Of a DNA stretch of 64,000 nt, positions 9,193 to 17,485 are shown in pieces (the stretch's first letter is position 1; each line of letters opens with the position of its first letter). The notes under the pieces were generated by a model. That model saw only the letters and a list, made by a program, of their open reading frames with translations, ran no database searches and had not been told where the DNA came from. Source of the DNA: Pseudomonas putida NBRC 14164 (GTDB lineage Bacteria > Pseudomonadota > Gammaproteobacteria > Pseudomonadales > Pseudomonadaceae). Made by a program: the position numbers and the translations under genes. The stretch covers positions 2,846,501 through 2,910,500 of the forward strand of contig NC_021505.1 in the NCBI RefSeq assembly GCF_000412675.1, read 5' to 3'.

Positions 9193-9387
9193 ATGGGGAA
9201 GCTCATTTTTTGTACTGCGCAGTTGGGCCGTAGAGGCTTTCTCCAGAGTTGTGTCTTGCTCGGTGTGGGTGGGGCGGTGTTCGGCGCCTCGGCGTCCGTG
9301 GCTGGCAAACCTGTCGAACCGCCCGGGTTCGTGATAATCAACGGTTGGGTATTGCCGTCCCGTTACCTGCGGAACCAGCCAGCATGA
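9193..9387 (+). CDS. Tiny Tat-signal protein coupled to GMC oxidoreductase
   Basis: A 64-residue product that is mostly a twin-arginine signal: GRRGFLQS, then a hydrophobic stretch VLLGVGGAVFGAS and a small-residue cleavage region (ASASVAG), leaving a mature tail of about 27 residues (GFVIINGWVLPSRYL). The TGA stop overlaps the ATG of the next gene (ATGA), so the two are translationally coupled. Starts at GTG 9154 or ATG 9172 are also possible in the same frame; none has a strong SD, and I chose the one that puts the RR pair close to the N-terminus. No family is recognised. Because the following oxidoreductase lacks its own signal peptide, this could be its export partner (inference). Confidence 0.6.
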   Translation: MGKLIFCTAQLGRRGFLQSCVLLGVGGAVFGASASVAGKPVEPPGFVIINGWVLPSRYLRNQPA

Positions 9388-10850
9388 TCAAGGACTTTCA
9401 GCAGCACAAAACGCTGCGCGACAACTACGATTTCTGCATCATCGGTGCCGGCCCGGCGGGTATTACCCTGGGCTTGCGCCTGGCCGCCGCCGGCTGGAAC
9501 GTATTACTCGCCGAAGGCGGTGGACGCGAGTATGCGCCGCACTCGCAAGGCTTGTACGCCTGCGCATCCACGGGCCTGGAGCTGTATGCCGAGGAGACCC
9601 GCCTGCGTTACCTGGGGGGCACCTCCAACCACTGGGCCGGCCGTTGCCGGCCTTTCACCCCGTCGGATTTTACCGTCGCCCCGCCAGGTGACTTGCCCGG
9701 TTGGCCGATTCCCTATTCGGAGATCGAAGGCTACTTGCCGGCGGCCATGGACATCGTCGACCTGCCAGCCGGCTCGGATTTTCGTGCGATGAATACCGGC
9801 CTGGATGGCGGTGACTTCGAGGCAGACCGCTTTCTGCTCAGCACCCCGACACGTTTTGCGCAAAAGTACGCCACGGCAATGGAGCAGACCAAAGGCCTGG
9901 ACGTGTTCATCAACTGCAATTGCGTAGACCTGGAGTTCGATAAAGGCTCCGGCCATCTGGCTGCGGTGGTTCTATCCGACTATGAACGCAATCGTCAGCG
10001 CCTGGTGGCAAGGCACTTCATTCTGGCTACGGGTGCCATCGAGAACGCCCGGCAGTTGCTTAACAGCCAGACGCTGGTGGCGGCAGGCGTGGTGAGCAAG
10101 GAAGGGCTGGTCGGTGGCTGTTTCATGGAGCACCTGAACATCGACCTGGGCACGTTCATCCTCAAGTCCGGCCAGGACCCGGAGCCGCGCCAGTATTACA
10201 CCACCGATGCTTTTGTCGAGGAGTACAAGGCCGGTAAAGGCAATGTCACCGCCGCGCTGCTGGCCGATGTGCAGACTTATGGCCGCACCGCCGAGGTCAA
10301 GCATTTTCTCGAGAACCTGGCCTGCGACATGGGGGTTGCCAGCAAGATCGCCTTCGTCGCCAAGTTCAGCTGCCCCGGTGACGGCGTGATCAGCACCATG
10401 ATCGAGCAGTTCCCCAACCTGCACAGCCGCATTTCGCTGCTGGACGAGCAGGACGCACTGGGGGTGGCCAAGGTCAATGTCAACTGGGCGCTGAGTGCTG
10501 ATGACCGACATACCATCAAGTGCATTGGCAGCGAACTGGCCAAGCAGTTCGCTGAAATGGACCTGGGCTTCGTCAAGCTCAACGATTTCGTCTACGACAC
10601 CTCGATACCGCTGAAGATGGCGCCGCATGCCCACCACATGGGTACCACGCGCATGGCATCTTCGCCGCAGTTCGGTGTTGTGGATGCCAATTGCAAGGTG
10701 TTCGGTACCGAGAACCTGTATGTCGCCGGCAGCAGTATCTTCGCCAAGGGCGGCGCTTCCAACCCGACCATGCCGTTGTTGCAGTTTGCCGTGCGGCTGG
10801 CCGACCACCTCGACACCAGGATGAGAGCGGCTAGCGGCGCCGCTGCATGA
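9384..10850 (+). CDS. GMC-family FAD oxidoreductase of exopolysaccharide locus
   Basis: 488-residue flavoprotein. The FAD dinucleotide fold CIIGAGPAG lies near residues 18-26, a GGTSNHWAGR motif follows the first domain, and the C-terminal region has HHMGTTRM and NPTMPLLQFAVRLADHL, typical of GMC oxidoreductases (alcohol or sugar oxidation). An upstream in-frame-looking extension from 9249 overlaps the small Tat gene in another frame, and the ATGA overlap fixes 9384 as the real start. There is no signal peptide of its own. In a polysaccharide operon it may oxidise a sugar hydroxyl or aldehyde, but the substrate and electron acceptor are unknown. Confidence 0.82.
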   Translation: MIKDFQQHKTLRDNYDFCIIGAGPAGITLGLRLAAAGWNVLLAEGGGREYAPHSQGLYACASTGLELYAEETRLRYLGGTSNHWAGRCRPFTPSDFTVAPPGDLPGWPIPYSEIEGYLPAAMDIVDLPAGSDFRAMNTGLDGGDFEADRFLLSTPTRFAQKYATAMEQTKGLDVFINCNCVDLEFDKGSGHLAAVVLSDYERNRQRLVARHFILATGAIENARQLLNSQTLVAAGVVSKEGLVGGCFMEHLNIDLGTFILKSGQDPEPRQYYTTDAFVEEYKAGKGNVTAALLADVQTYGRTAEVKHFLENLACDMGVASKIAFVAKFSCPGDGVISTMIEQFPNLHSRISLLDEQDALGVAKVNVNWALSADDRHTIKCIGSELAKQFAEMDLGFVKLNDFVYDTSIPLKMAPHAHHMGTTRMASSPQFGVVDANCKVFGTENLYVAGSSIFAKGGASNPTMPLLQFAVRLADHLDTRMRAASGAAA

Positions 10851-10952
10851 TGCAGGTTGTACATGGGTTGAGCGCTGCGGTCAGCACCTAGAAGAACGAG
10901 ACCGGAACGCCTCAGGACACTCCAGATTGTTCAGATCGCGAGGCCAGGCAGT

Positions 10953-11570
10953 ATGAAGGGATGGATACGCAAGGCAGTGGCGCACTACGCCCATGCAACC
11001 GGGCGAGGGGGCAAGTTCTACAGGAGGTTCTGCAACCCTTCTGGTCTTGAATGGGGTGCCTACCTCGCCCGATGGGGGAACTTCCACTCTGTCGGCAGCA
11101 ACTTCTTCGTCAATACCGGCTGCAAGTTTCTCGACCCTTCGCTGGTTCGCATTGGTAACAGCGTGGGCTTGTCCGACTGCACGCTGATCGGTCATGACGG
11201 GGTGGTATTGCTGATCGAACATCGCTTTGGCAAGCACCTGGATTCGGTCGGTTTCATCGATATCAAGGACAACTGCTTCATCGGCCATGGCGCGATCATC
11301 ATGCCCCGCGTGACCATCGGCCCGGAATCGATCGTGGCCGCAGGCGCGGTGGTGACCAAGGACGTGCCACCAGGCACCGTGTTTGGCGGCAACCCGGCGC
11401 AGTTCATCTGCACCACCGAACAGTTGATCAAACGGGTCGAGGCGCGTTGCGAAAGTTACCCGTGGATCGAACTGGTAAAACAGCGCAACGGCGCTTACGA
11501 CCCGGAAGTTGAACCGCTGTTGATGGCGCAAAGGCGCCAGTACTTCTTCGGGGACGGCAACAATGGCTAG
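10953..11570 (+). CDS. Left-handed beta-helix acyltransferase (hexapeptide family)
   Basis: 205 residues with hexapeptide-repeat sequence from about residue 60 to 150 (for example IGNSVGLSDCTLIG, IKDNCFIGHGAIIMPRVTIGPESIVAAGAVVTKDVPPGTVFGGNPA), the trimeric left-handed beta-helix fold of acetyl-CoA-dependent O- or N-acetyltransferases. The catalytic-type His is in the loop around FIGHG or LIGHD. Its position in the operon, between the GMC oxidoreductase and a GT2, suggests acetylation of a sugar in the repeat unit. The start at 10953 follows a weak CCAGG. It overlaps the next gene by 8 bases. The acyl group and target are not deducible. Confidence 0.85.
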   Translation: MKGWIRKAVAHYAHATGRGGKFYRRFCNPSGLEWGAYLARWGNFHSVGSNFFVNTGCKFLDPSLVRIGNSVGLSDCTLIGHDGVVLLIEHRFGKHLDSVGFIDIKDNCFIGHGAIIMPRVTIGPESIVAAGAVVTKDVPPGTVFGGNPAQFICTTEQLIKRVEARCESYPWIELVKQRNGAYDPEVEPLLMAQRRQYFFGDGNNG

Positions 11571-12519
11571 CAAACCTGTGGATGTCATGGTGGTCAACTT
11601 CAATACCGCCGGGCTGCTGCAGCCGATGTTCGATGCGCTGCGCCGGGCCGACAGCGAGCGGCTGGCCAGTTACCTGGTAGTAGACAACGCATCGCGCGAT
11701 GACTCGGTGCAGCGCATGGCCCAGGTGTGCCCCGAGGCACTGCTGCTGAGTAACAAGCAGAACGTGGGCTTCGGGCGGGCCAATAACCAGTTGCTGGCGC
11801 ACCTGAAGGGCAAGTACGCCTTGCTGCTCAATACCGATGCCTTCGTTGCCGCCGACTCCCTGCAAAAAACCCTCGACTACATGGACGCTCACCCGGAGTG
11901 CGGCGTGCTAGGGGTGCGCCTGGAAGGCCGCGACGGTGATCTGCAGCCCAGCTGCCGCTACTTCCCAACGCCGCTCAACGTCTTTGTCGGGCGTACCGGG
12001 CTGGGGCGGTTTTTCCCGGGGCTGAAGATGGTCGATGAAATGACCTGGGACCACGCCTCGGTGCGCGAGTGTGACTGGTTACCGGGTTGCTTCTATCTGG
12101 TGCGCCGCGAAGTGCTGGACAAGGTGGGCCTGTTCGACCCGCGTTATTTTCTTTATTACGAAGAGGTGGACCACTGCAAGCGGGTGAAGGAAGCGGGCTG
12201 GAAAGTCGTGTTCTACCCGCATACCACCGTGGTGCACATCGGGGGCGAAAGCTCCAAGTCGGTGGCAGAGCTGGAGGCGGCCAGCCGGCAGATCTCGTCC
12301 TACCAGATCGAAAGCGAGCTGTTGTATTTCCGCAAGCATCACGGGGTGGCGGGCCTTGCCCTGCACATGGTGCTGGTCACCCTGGGTGACCTGGTGCTGG
12401 CACTCAAGGCGCTGTTGAAGCGACGCGGCTGGGGCGCGATTCAGGCCTGCTGGCGTCATTGCCGGGCGACCTGGTCACTGTTGTTCAAGACCCGGTACGC
12501 CAGCCAACCGACAAGGTAG
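11563..12519 (+). CDS. Glycosyltransferase family 2 (rhamnosyltransferase-like)
   Basis: 318-residue cytoplasmic GT-A enzyme. It begins with the GT2 nucleotide-sugar fold (VDVMVVNFNTAGLL, VVDNASRDDSV), has the LLNTDAF metal-site segment around residue 90 and the conserved FDPRYFLYYEEVDHCKRVKEAGW region (about 190-215), a signature of WbbL/dTDP-rhamnose-type transferases. It adds one sugar to the lipid-linked intermediate. It overlaps the upstream acyltransferase gene by 8 bases and is followed after 8 bases by a second acyltransferase, consistent with one transcript. The donor sugar is a guess from the family resemblance. Confidence 0.87.
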   Translation: MASKPVDVMVVNFNTAGLLQPMFDALRRADSERLASYLVVDNASRDDSVQRMAQVCPEALLLSNKQNVGFGRANNQLLAHLKGKYALLLNTDAFVAADSLQKTLDYMDAHPECGVLGVRLEGRDGDLQPSCRYFPTPLNVFVGRTGLGRFFPGLKMVDEMTWDHASVRECDWLPGCFYLVRREVLDKVGLFDPRYFLYYEEVDHCKRVKEAGWKVVFYPHTTVVHIGGESSKSVAELEAASRQISSYQIESELLYFRKHHGVAGLALHMVLVTLGDLVLALKALLKRRGWGAIQACWRHCRATWSLLFKTRYASQPTR

Positions 12520-12527
12520 GTAAAGCC

Positions 12528-13052
12528 ATGTTCGAGAATATTCGTGCCGACCTGCGCGCCCATGGCGGAGATTGGGGCGCGCAGGGCTTTTGGGTACTGC
12601 TGGTGTACCGCTTTGGCCGCTGGCGCTACACCGTGCGCCCGGCACTGCTGCGCAAACTCTTCTCGCTGGTCTACAAGGTGCTGTTCAAGTTCGTGCAGAT
12701 CATCACGGGTATCGAACTGCCGTGCGAAGTGGTGATCGGCCGCAACTTCGTCATCGACCATTTTGGTGGCATCGTCGTCAGTGGCTATGCCCGGTTTGGC
12801 GATGACTGCCGCATCCGCAACGGTGTGGTGGTGGGCTTGAAGAACGTCGATGAACCGATTGCCCCGGTGTTCGGCAACAATGTCGATATCGGCACCGGGG
12901 CCAAGGTGCTGGGCAGCATCCGCATTGGCAACAACGTGATCATCGGCGCCAATGCCGTGGTGCTGGTGGATGTTCCGGACAATTGCCTGGCAGTAGGGGT
13001 GCCAGCCACCATCAAGGCCAGGCAGCCAGCCGCCACGGCCGCCGCCGAGTGA
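12528..13052 (+). CDS. Serine O-acetyltransferase-like hexapeptide acyltransferase
   Basis: 174-residue protein. The N-terminal helical part (MFENIRADLRAHGGDWGAQGFW) and hexapeptide repeats (IGRNFVIDHFGGIVVSGYARFGDDCRIRNGVVVG, IGNNVIIGANAVVLVDVPDNCLAVGVPA) resemble CysE/WcaB-type enzymes. The His in IDHFGG corresponds to the catalytic region. ATG 12528 is preferred because AAGGTAGG lies just upstream and the preceding 23 codons would overlap the previous gene. In this operon it more likely acetylates a sugar than serine, giving a second decorating acyltransferase next to the one at 10953. The family is certain, the substrate unknown. Confidence 0.83.
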   Translation: MFENIRADLRAHGGDWGAQGFWVLLVYRFGRWRYTVRPALLRKLFSLVYKVLFKFVQIITGIELPCEVVIGRNFVIDHFGGIVVSGYARFGDDCRIRNGVVVGLKNVDEPIAPVFGNNVDIGTGAKVLGSIRIGNNVIIGANAVVLVDVPDNCLAVGVPATIKARQPAATAAAE

Positions 13053-13057
13053 GGCCC

Positions 13058-14035
13058 ATGGCGGCAGTAACCGGTGTGGTGGTCATTGGCCGCAACGAGG
13101 GCCCGCGCCTGGAGCGCTGCCTGCGTTCGCTGGTAAACGGTGCGGGCAAGGTCATGTATGTCGACTCGGGCTCCACCGACGGCTCGCTGCAACTGGCCCG
13201 CAGCCTCGGGGTGGAGGTGTTGGCGCTGGACATGGCCATCCCGTTTACCGCCGCGCGCGCGCGCAACGAAGGCTTCAGCGCCTTGCAGCGGCTGCTGCCT
13301 TCGATGCAACTGGTGCAGTTTGTCGATGGCGATTGCGAGGTGGATGCCCACTGGCTGGCCACGGCGCAGGTGTTTCTCGACCAGCACCCCGAGGTGGCGG
13401 TGGTGTGTGGTCGCCGACGGGAGCGCTTCCCGGAGCGGTCGGTGTACAACCTGCTCTGCGACCTGGAATGGGACACCCCCATCGGTGAAGCCAAGGCATG
13501 CGGTGGCGATGCGCTGATGCGGGCAGACGCTTTTGCCGCCGTCGGTGGTTTTCGCTCCGAGCTGATTGCCGGTGAGGAGCCTGAACTGTGCGTACGCTTG
13601 CGCGCCAAGGGCTGGAAGGTCTGGCGCCTGGCCGCCGAAATGACCTTGCACGACGCTGCCATGACCCGGTTCAGCCAGTGGTGGCGGCGCAGCCTGCGTG
13701 CCGGCCACGCCTATGCCGAAGGGGCCTACCTGCATGGCCAGCCGCCCGAGCAGCACTGGTTGCGCGAGTCACGTCGGGCCTGGCTATGGGGCCTGGGCAT
13801 ACCCTTGGTGATCGTGCTGGCCTGCCTGCTGCTGGGTGGCTGGGGCTTGCTGTTGCTATTGATTTACCCGTTGCAGGTCGTGCGCCTGGCTCGCCGCGGT
13901 GGCAAGTCGGCGCGCGAAAACTGGCTGCAGGCGGTATTCCTGGTGTTGGGCAAATTCCCGGAAATGCTCGGCCAGCTGAAGTTCTTGCGCCACCGCTTCG
14001 CGGCCGGCAAATCAGCGTTGATCGAGTACAAATGA
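13058..14035 (+). CDS. Glycosyltransferase family 2 with C-terminal membrane helix
   Basis: 325 residues. The GT-A fold starts at VTGVVVIGRNEGPRLERCLRSL; the nucleotide-binding segment YVDSGSTDGS and the FVDGDCEVD motif (DxD-like, about residue 90) are clear. A hydrophobic C-terminal hairpin (about 245-285, VIVLACLLLGGWGLLLLLIYPL) anchors it to the inner membrane. ATG 13058 is chosen because GAGG lies five bases upstream and it directly follows the previous stop; the longer frame would overlap the acyltransferase. It probably adds one repeat-unit sugar on the cytoplasmic face. Donor and acceptor are not deducible. Confidence 0.86.
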   Translation: MAAVTGVVVIGRNEGPRLERCLRSLVNGAGKVMYVDSGSTDGSLQLARSLGVEVLALDMAIPFTAARARNEGFSALQRLLPSMQLVQFVDGDCEVDAHWLATAQVFLDQHPEVAVVCGRRRERFPERSVYNLLCDLEWDTPIGEAKACGGDALMRADAFAAVGGFRSELIAGEEPELCVRLRAKGWKVWRLAAEMTLHDAAMTRFSQWWRRSLRAGHAYAEGAYLHGQPPEQHWLRESRRAWLWGLGIPLVIVLACLLLGGWGLLLLLIYPLQVVRLARRGGKSARENWLQAVFLVLGKFPEMLGQLKFLRHRFAAGKSALIEYK

Positions 14036-14038
14036 GAG

Positions 14039-15049
14039 ATGACCATGATGCTCGGCACCCTCGTGACAAGCGTGTTTACCTTGCAACCGGGCTACTCGTT
14101 GCGGGCGTTGAACAACAAGTACAAATTGATGCTGCAGATTGCCAGGCAATGGCCTGAGTTGAATGGTTTCATGCAGCGCATCACGGCGGCACTCGGCGAG
14201 CAAGGCGTGCGGCGGCTGGGTGTGGACTGCATCGGTGTGGTGCAGTGGCCTTACCTCAGCAAATGCTGGGAAGCCCCGCAGCGCCTGGCGGTGGTCGCTT
14301 CGCACTATGAAGTGCTGGCCGGCGAGTTTCCGGCGCTGTTGCTGCTGGGGCGGGACGAAAGCCTGACGCTGTGCGATCTGGCCAGCCATTCGCCGGGCTG
14401 CCGCCTGGTGCTGGACCGGCCGATCTGGTTCAAACGCGAAGGCGAGTTGGTGCTGAACCTGTTCCAGGGCGACCTGCGCGTGGCTTCACTGGCGTTCACC
14501 CTGTGCCGCAGCCAGGGCGAACTGTGCCTGTTCATCGGGGCCGTGCAGGGCATTCACAAAGGCATCGACAGCGAAACCTCATTGGCTATCTACCGCGACC
14601 TGACCAAGGACTTCGAAGGCCTGCGCCCGCGCAGCCTGGTGCTCGAAGCGCTGAAGTGCCTGGCCCGGGCGCTGGGTGTCACGCACCTGTACGCGGTCAG
14701 CGATGACTGCCGGCACCATCGGCATGCGTATTTTGGCAGCGACAAGGGCCAGGACCTTGCCGCCAACTATGACGTCATCTGGCATGAACACGGTGCCAGT
14801 GCATCGAATTTTGCGGATTTCTTCAGCCTTCCGCTTGCCCAGGCGCAGCGGGCAGAAGCCGACATTCCAGCGAAGAAACGGGCGATGTACCGCCGCCGCC
14901 AAGCGATGCTCGACGATGTTTTCTCACGCTTGCAGGCCGCATTGCCAAGCAGCAGTCACAACCTTGGACTACAAGGAAAACAGGGGGATGCATTTGCTGT
15001 GAGTGCATCGGCAGTGGACCGACCGCCCGTAGTCGACAGCCTGAAGTGA
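14039..15049 (+). CDS. VirK/YbjX (DUF535) family protein
   Basis: 336-residue protein resembling the VirK/YbjX (DUF535) family. Recognisable segments are the LEALKCLARALGVTHLYAVSDDCRHHRHAYF block (about 200-235) and the downstream YDVIWHEHG block, ending with a basic KKRAMYRRRQAMLDDVF segment. No signal peptide or membrane span is evident. In enterobacteria relatives are linked to outer-membrane / lipid A alterations and peptide resistance, but their biochemistry is unsolved. Finding it inside a polysaccharide operon, only 3 bases after a GT gene and just before a GT4 gene, suggests a role in handling or modifying the polymer or its lipid anchor. That role is inference. Confidence 0.78.
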   Translation: MTMMLGTLVTSVFTLQPGYSLRALNNKYKLMLQIARQWPELNGFMQRITAALGEQGVRRLGVDCIGVVQWPYLSKCWEAPQRLAVVASHYEVLAGEFPALLLLGRDESLTLCDLASHSPGCRLVLDRPIWFKREGELVLNLFQGDLRVASLAFTLCRSQGELCLFIGAVQGIHKGIDSETSLAIYRDLTKDFEGLRPRSLVLEALKCLARALGVTHLYAVSDDCRHHRHAYFGSDKGQDLAANYDVIWHEHGASASNFADFFSLPLAQAQRAEADIPAKKRAMYRRRQAMLDDVFSRLQAALPSSSHNLGLQGKQGDAFAVSASAVDRPPVVDSLK

Positions 15050-15098
15050 AGGTTGGCAGGGGAGGTGGGTCATCAAGCGGGTTTGGATCTGGATTCGT

Positions 15099-16301
15099 AT
15101 GCGCATCGCTTACTTCATCAATCAGTACCCGAAGGTCAGCCACAGTTTCATCCGCCGCGAGATACTGGCGCTGGAGCGCCAGGGCATAGAGGTACAACGC
15201 ATTGCCCTGCGGGGGTGGGACGCCGAGTTGCAGGACGCCGAGGACACGAGCGAACGGGCCAGGACCCGGTATGTGTTGCAAGGCGGCGTCAAGGGGTTGC
15301 TGACGCCAACGTTGCAGGTGCTGCGTGCGCAACCGCGGCGTTTTTTCCAGGCATTGCGGGTGGCCATGCGCCTTGGCCTGCGCGCCGACCGCGCGTGGCC
15401 CTACCACCTGGTGTACCTGGCCGAGGCCTGCCAGGTGTTGCAATGGCTGCAGGCCGGGGAGGCCAAACACGTGCATGCCCATTTTGGCACCAACTCTACC
15501 GAGGTAGTGATGCTGGCCAACTTGCTGGGCGGTCCGGCCTACAGCTTTACCGTGCATGGGCCGGAAGAATTCGACAAACCACAGTTCCTGCACATGGGCG
15601 AGAAGGTGCGGCGTGCCGCCTTTGTTGCCGCGGTAAGTTCTTACGGGCGCAGCCAGCTGTTTCGTTGGGTGGCGCACGAGCATTGGGCCAAGGTGAAAGT
15701 GGTGCATTGCGGCCTGGAGCGAGGGTTTCATGAGGTGGCGCCAGTCGGTGTGCCGGCAGTGCCGCGGCTGGTGTGCGTCGGGCGGCTCTGTGAACAGAAA
15801 GGCCAACTGTTGTTGCTTGAGGCGGCGGGCCAGCTTGCGGCGCAGTCGATCGCCTTCGAACTGGTGCTGGCGGGTGACGGTGAGATGCGCCAGCAGGTCG
15901 AGGCCTTGATTGCCCGGCATGGCTTGCAGCAGCAAGTACGCATCACCGGCTGGATCAGCAGTGCACAGGTGCGCGAGGAAATACTCGCCGCCCGCGCGCT
16001 GGTATTGCCGAGCTTCGCCGAGGGCCTGCCGGTGGTGATCATGGAAGCCATGGCCTTGCGCCGGCCGGTGCTGACTACCTATGTGGCCGGTATCCCGGAG
16101 CTGGTGCGCCAGGGCGAGAACGGCTGGCTGTTCCCCGCTGGCGCCGTGGACGAACTGGCCCAGGCCATGGGCGAGTGCCTTGCGCAACCCGCCGAAGTGC
16201 TGCAGCGCATGGGCGAGGCGGCTTACCAGCGCGTGCTGCAACGGCATGACATCGACACCGAGGCGGCCAAGCTGGCCGGCTACTTCAAGGCATCCGCATG
16301 A
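15099..16301 (+). CDS. Glycosyltransferase family 4
   Basis: 400-residue GT-B enzyme. The N-terminal domain starts MRIAYFINQYPKVSHSFIRREI, typical of colanic-acid-type (WcaL/AmsK-like) transferases. The C-terminal donor domain has GRLCEQKGQLLLLEA, GDGEMRQQ and the nucleotide-binding FAEGLPVVIMEAMALRRPVLTT segment (E-x7-E motif, about 305-325). It transfers a sugar to the lipid-linked intermediate with retention of configuration, a family property. The stop overlaps the next start (ATGATGA). A 49-base gap without a strong SD separates it from the DUF535 gene. Confidence 0.9.
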   Translation: MRIAYFINQYPKVSHSFIRREILALERQGIEVQRIALRGWDAELQDAEDTSERARTRYVLQGGVKGLLTPTLQVLRAQPRRFFQALRVAMRLGLRADRAWPYHLVYLAEACQVLQWLQAGEAKHVHAHFGTNSTEVVMLANLLGGPAYSFTVHGPEEFDKPQFLHMGEKVRRAAFVAAVSSYGRSQLFRWVAHEHWAKVKVVHCGLERGFHEVAPVGVPAVPRLVCVGRLCEQKGQLLLLEAAGQLAAQSIAFELVLAGDGEMRQQVEALIARHGLQQQVRITGWISSAQVREEILAARALVLPSFAEGLPVVIMEAMALRRPVLTTYVAGIPELVRQGENGWLFPAGAVDELAQAMGECLAQPAEVLQRMGEAAYQRVLQRHDIDTEAAKLAGYFKASA

Positions 16302-17485
16302 TGAGTGTATTGAGTTGGTTACTGGGCCTGCTGGCGGTCATCGCCCTTGTGCCTGTGTCCGTTTTCTTCCTGCAGATGCTGCTGGCTTGCCTGCCGCCGC
16401 GATCGCGGCCGTTGGGCGTCAGCGTGCGTCCGCGGGTGGCAGTGTTGGTACCGGCCCATGATGAGGCTGCGATCATTCGTGCAACGCTGGCGAGCGTAAC
16501 CCCGCAGTTGCTGCCAGGCGACCGCTTGCTGGTGGTGGCCGACAACTGCACGGACGACACGGCGCGGCTTGCCCGCGAGGCCGGCGCCGAGGTGGTAGAG
16601 CGGTTTGATACGGTGCTGCGTGGCAAAGGCTATGCCCTGGACTTCGGCGTACGACACCTGGCCCTGCAGCCGCCCGAGGTGGTGATTGTGGTGGATGCCG
16701 ACTGCCAGGTAGCCGAGGGCGCGATTGACTGCCTGGCACGCCGTTATCACCAGGCCCAACGCCCGGTGCAGGCGCTGTACCTGATGCGCGCGCCTGCCGG
16801 TAGCGGGTTGAAGGTGCAGGTGGCCGAGTTTGCCTGGCGGGTCAAGAACCTGGTACGCCCGCGGGGCTGGGCGCGGCTGGGGCTACCGTGCCAGCTGATG
16901 GGGGCAGGCATGGCATTTGGTTGGCACGACCTGGCCTTGATCAACCTGGCCAATGGGCACCTGGTGGAAGATGTGAAGCTGGGCCTGGACCTGTGCCAGC
17001 AGGGCAAGCCGCCGGTGTTTTGCCCCGAGGCATTGGTCACCAGCCAGTTTCCTGCCAGCCAGCAAGGCATGAACAGCCAGCGCACCCGCTGGGAGCATGG
17101 CCACCTGGGCTTGATGCTGGCCGATGCGCCCAAGCGTGCGCTGGCCGCCATCCGCCAGCGTAACGGCAACCTGCTGGCCATGACCCTGGACCTGTTGGTG
17201 CCACCTCTGGCGCTACTGGTGCTGGCGCTGCTGGGGCTCAACCTGGTGACCTGGCTGGCTTACCTGCTGTCAGGCCATGCGGCGCCTGCGTGGATCGCAC
17301 TGGCTGCGCTGGTCATGCTCGGCCTTGCCGTTGTGCTGGCGTGGGCACGCTTCTGCCGTGAGCTGATCCCGTTTTCCGTGCTGTTGTACGCGCCTTTTTA
17401 CGCCGCAAGGAAGATCCCCTTGTATTTGGGGTTCCTGATCAAGCGCCAGGTCGAATGGGTGCGCTCCAAACGGGATGATGACTGA
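16298..17485 (+). CDS. Membrane-bound processive-type glycosyltransferase family 2
   Basis: 395 residues. One N-terminal helix (about 6-30) is followed by a GT-A domain with VLVPAHDEAAIIRATL, VVADNCTDD and the metal-binding VVDADC motif (about 130), then QRTRW (about 250-255), which matches the QxxRW acceptor/processivity signature of cellulose/hyaluronan-synthase-like GT2. C-terminal hydrophobic segments (about 290-345) suggest two or more membrane spans. Its start overlaps the GT4 stop by 4 bases, and its stop overlaps the next start by one base. QxxRW in a Wzx/Wzy-type locus is unusual but also occurs in non-processive enzymes. Confidence 0.87.
   Translation: MMSVLSWLLGLLAVIALVPVSVFFLQMLLACLPPRSRPLGVSVRPRVAVLVPAHDEAAIIRATLASVTPQLLPGDRLLVVADNCTDDTARLAREAGAEVVERFDTVLRGKGYALDFGVRHLALQPPEVVIVVDADCQVAEGAIDCLARRYHQAQRPVQALYLMRAPAGSGLKVQVAEFAWRVKNLVRPRGWARLGLPCQLMGAGMAFGWHDLALINLANGHLVEDVKLGLDLCQQGKPPVFCPEALVTSQFPASQQGMNSQRTRWEHGHLGLMLADAPKRALAAIRQRNGNLLAMTLDLLVPPLALLVLALLGLNLVTWLAYLLSGHAAPAWIALAALVMLGLAVVLAWARFCRELIPFSVLLYAPFYAARKIPLYLGFLIKRQVEWVRSKRDDD

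Noticed and set aside
9249..9383. N-terminal extension of the GMC oxidoreductase
   Set aside because: The extra 45 codons are Arg-rich and overlap the Tat gene in another frame; the GMC fold begins at the ATG in the ATGA overlap.
14823..16247. 474-codon open frame opposite the GT4 gene
   Set aside because: Antisense shadow, Gln/His-rich without a domain.
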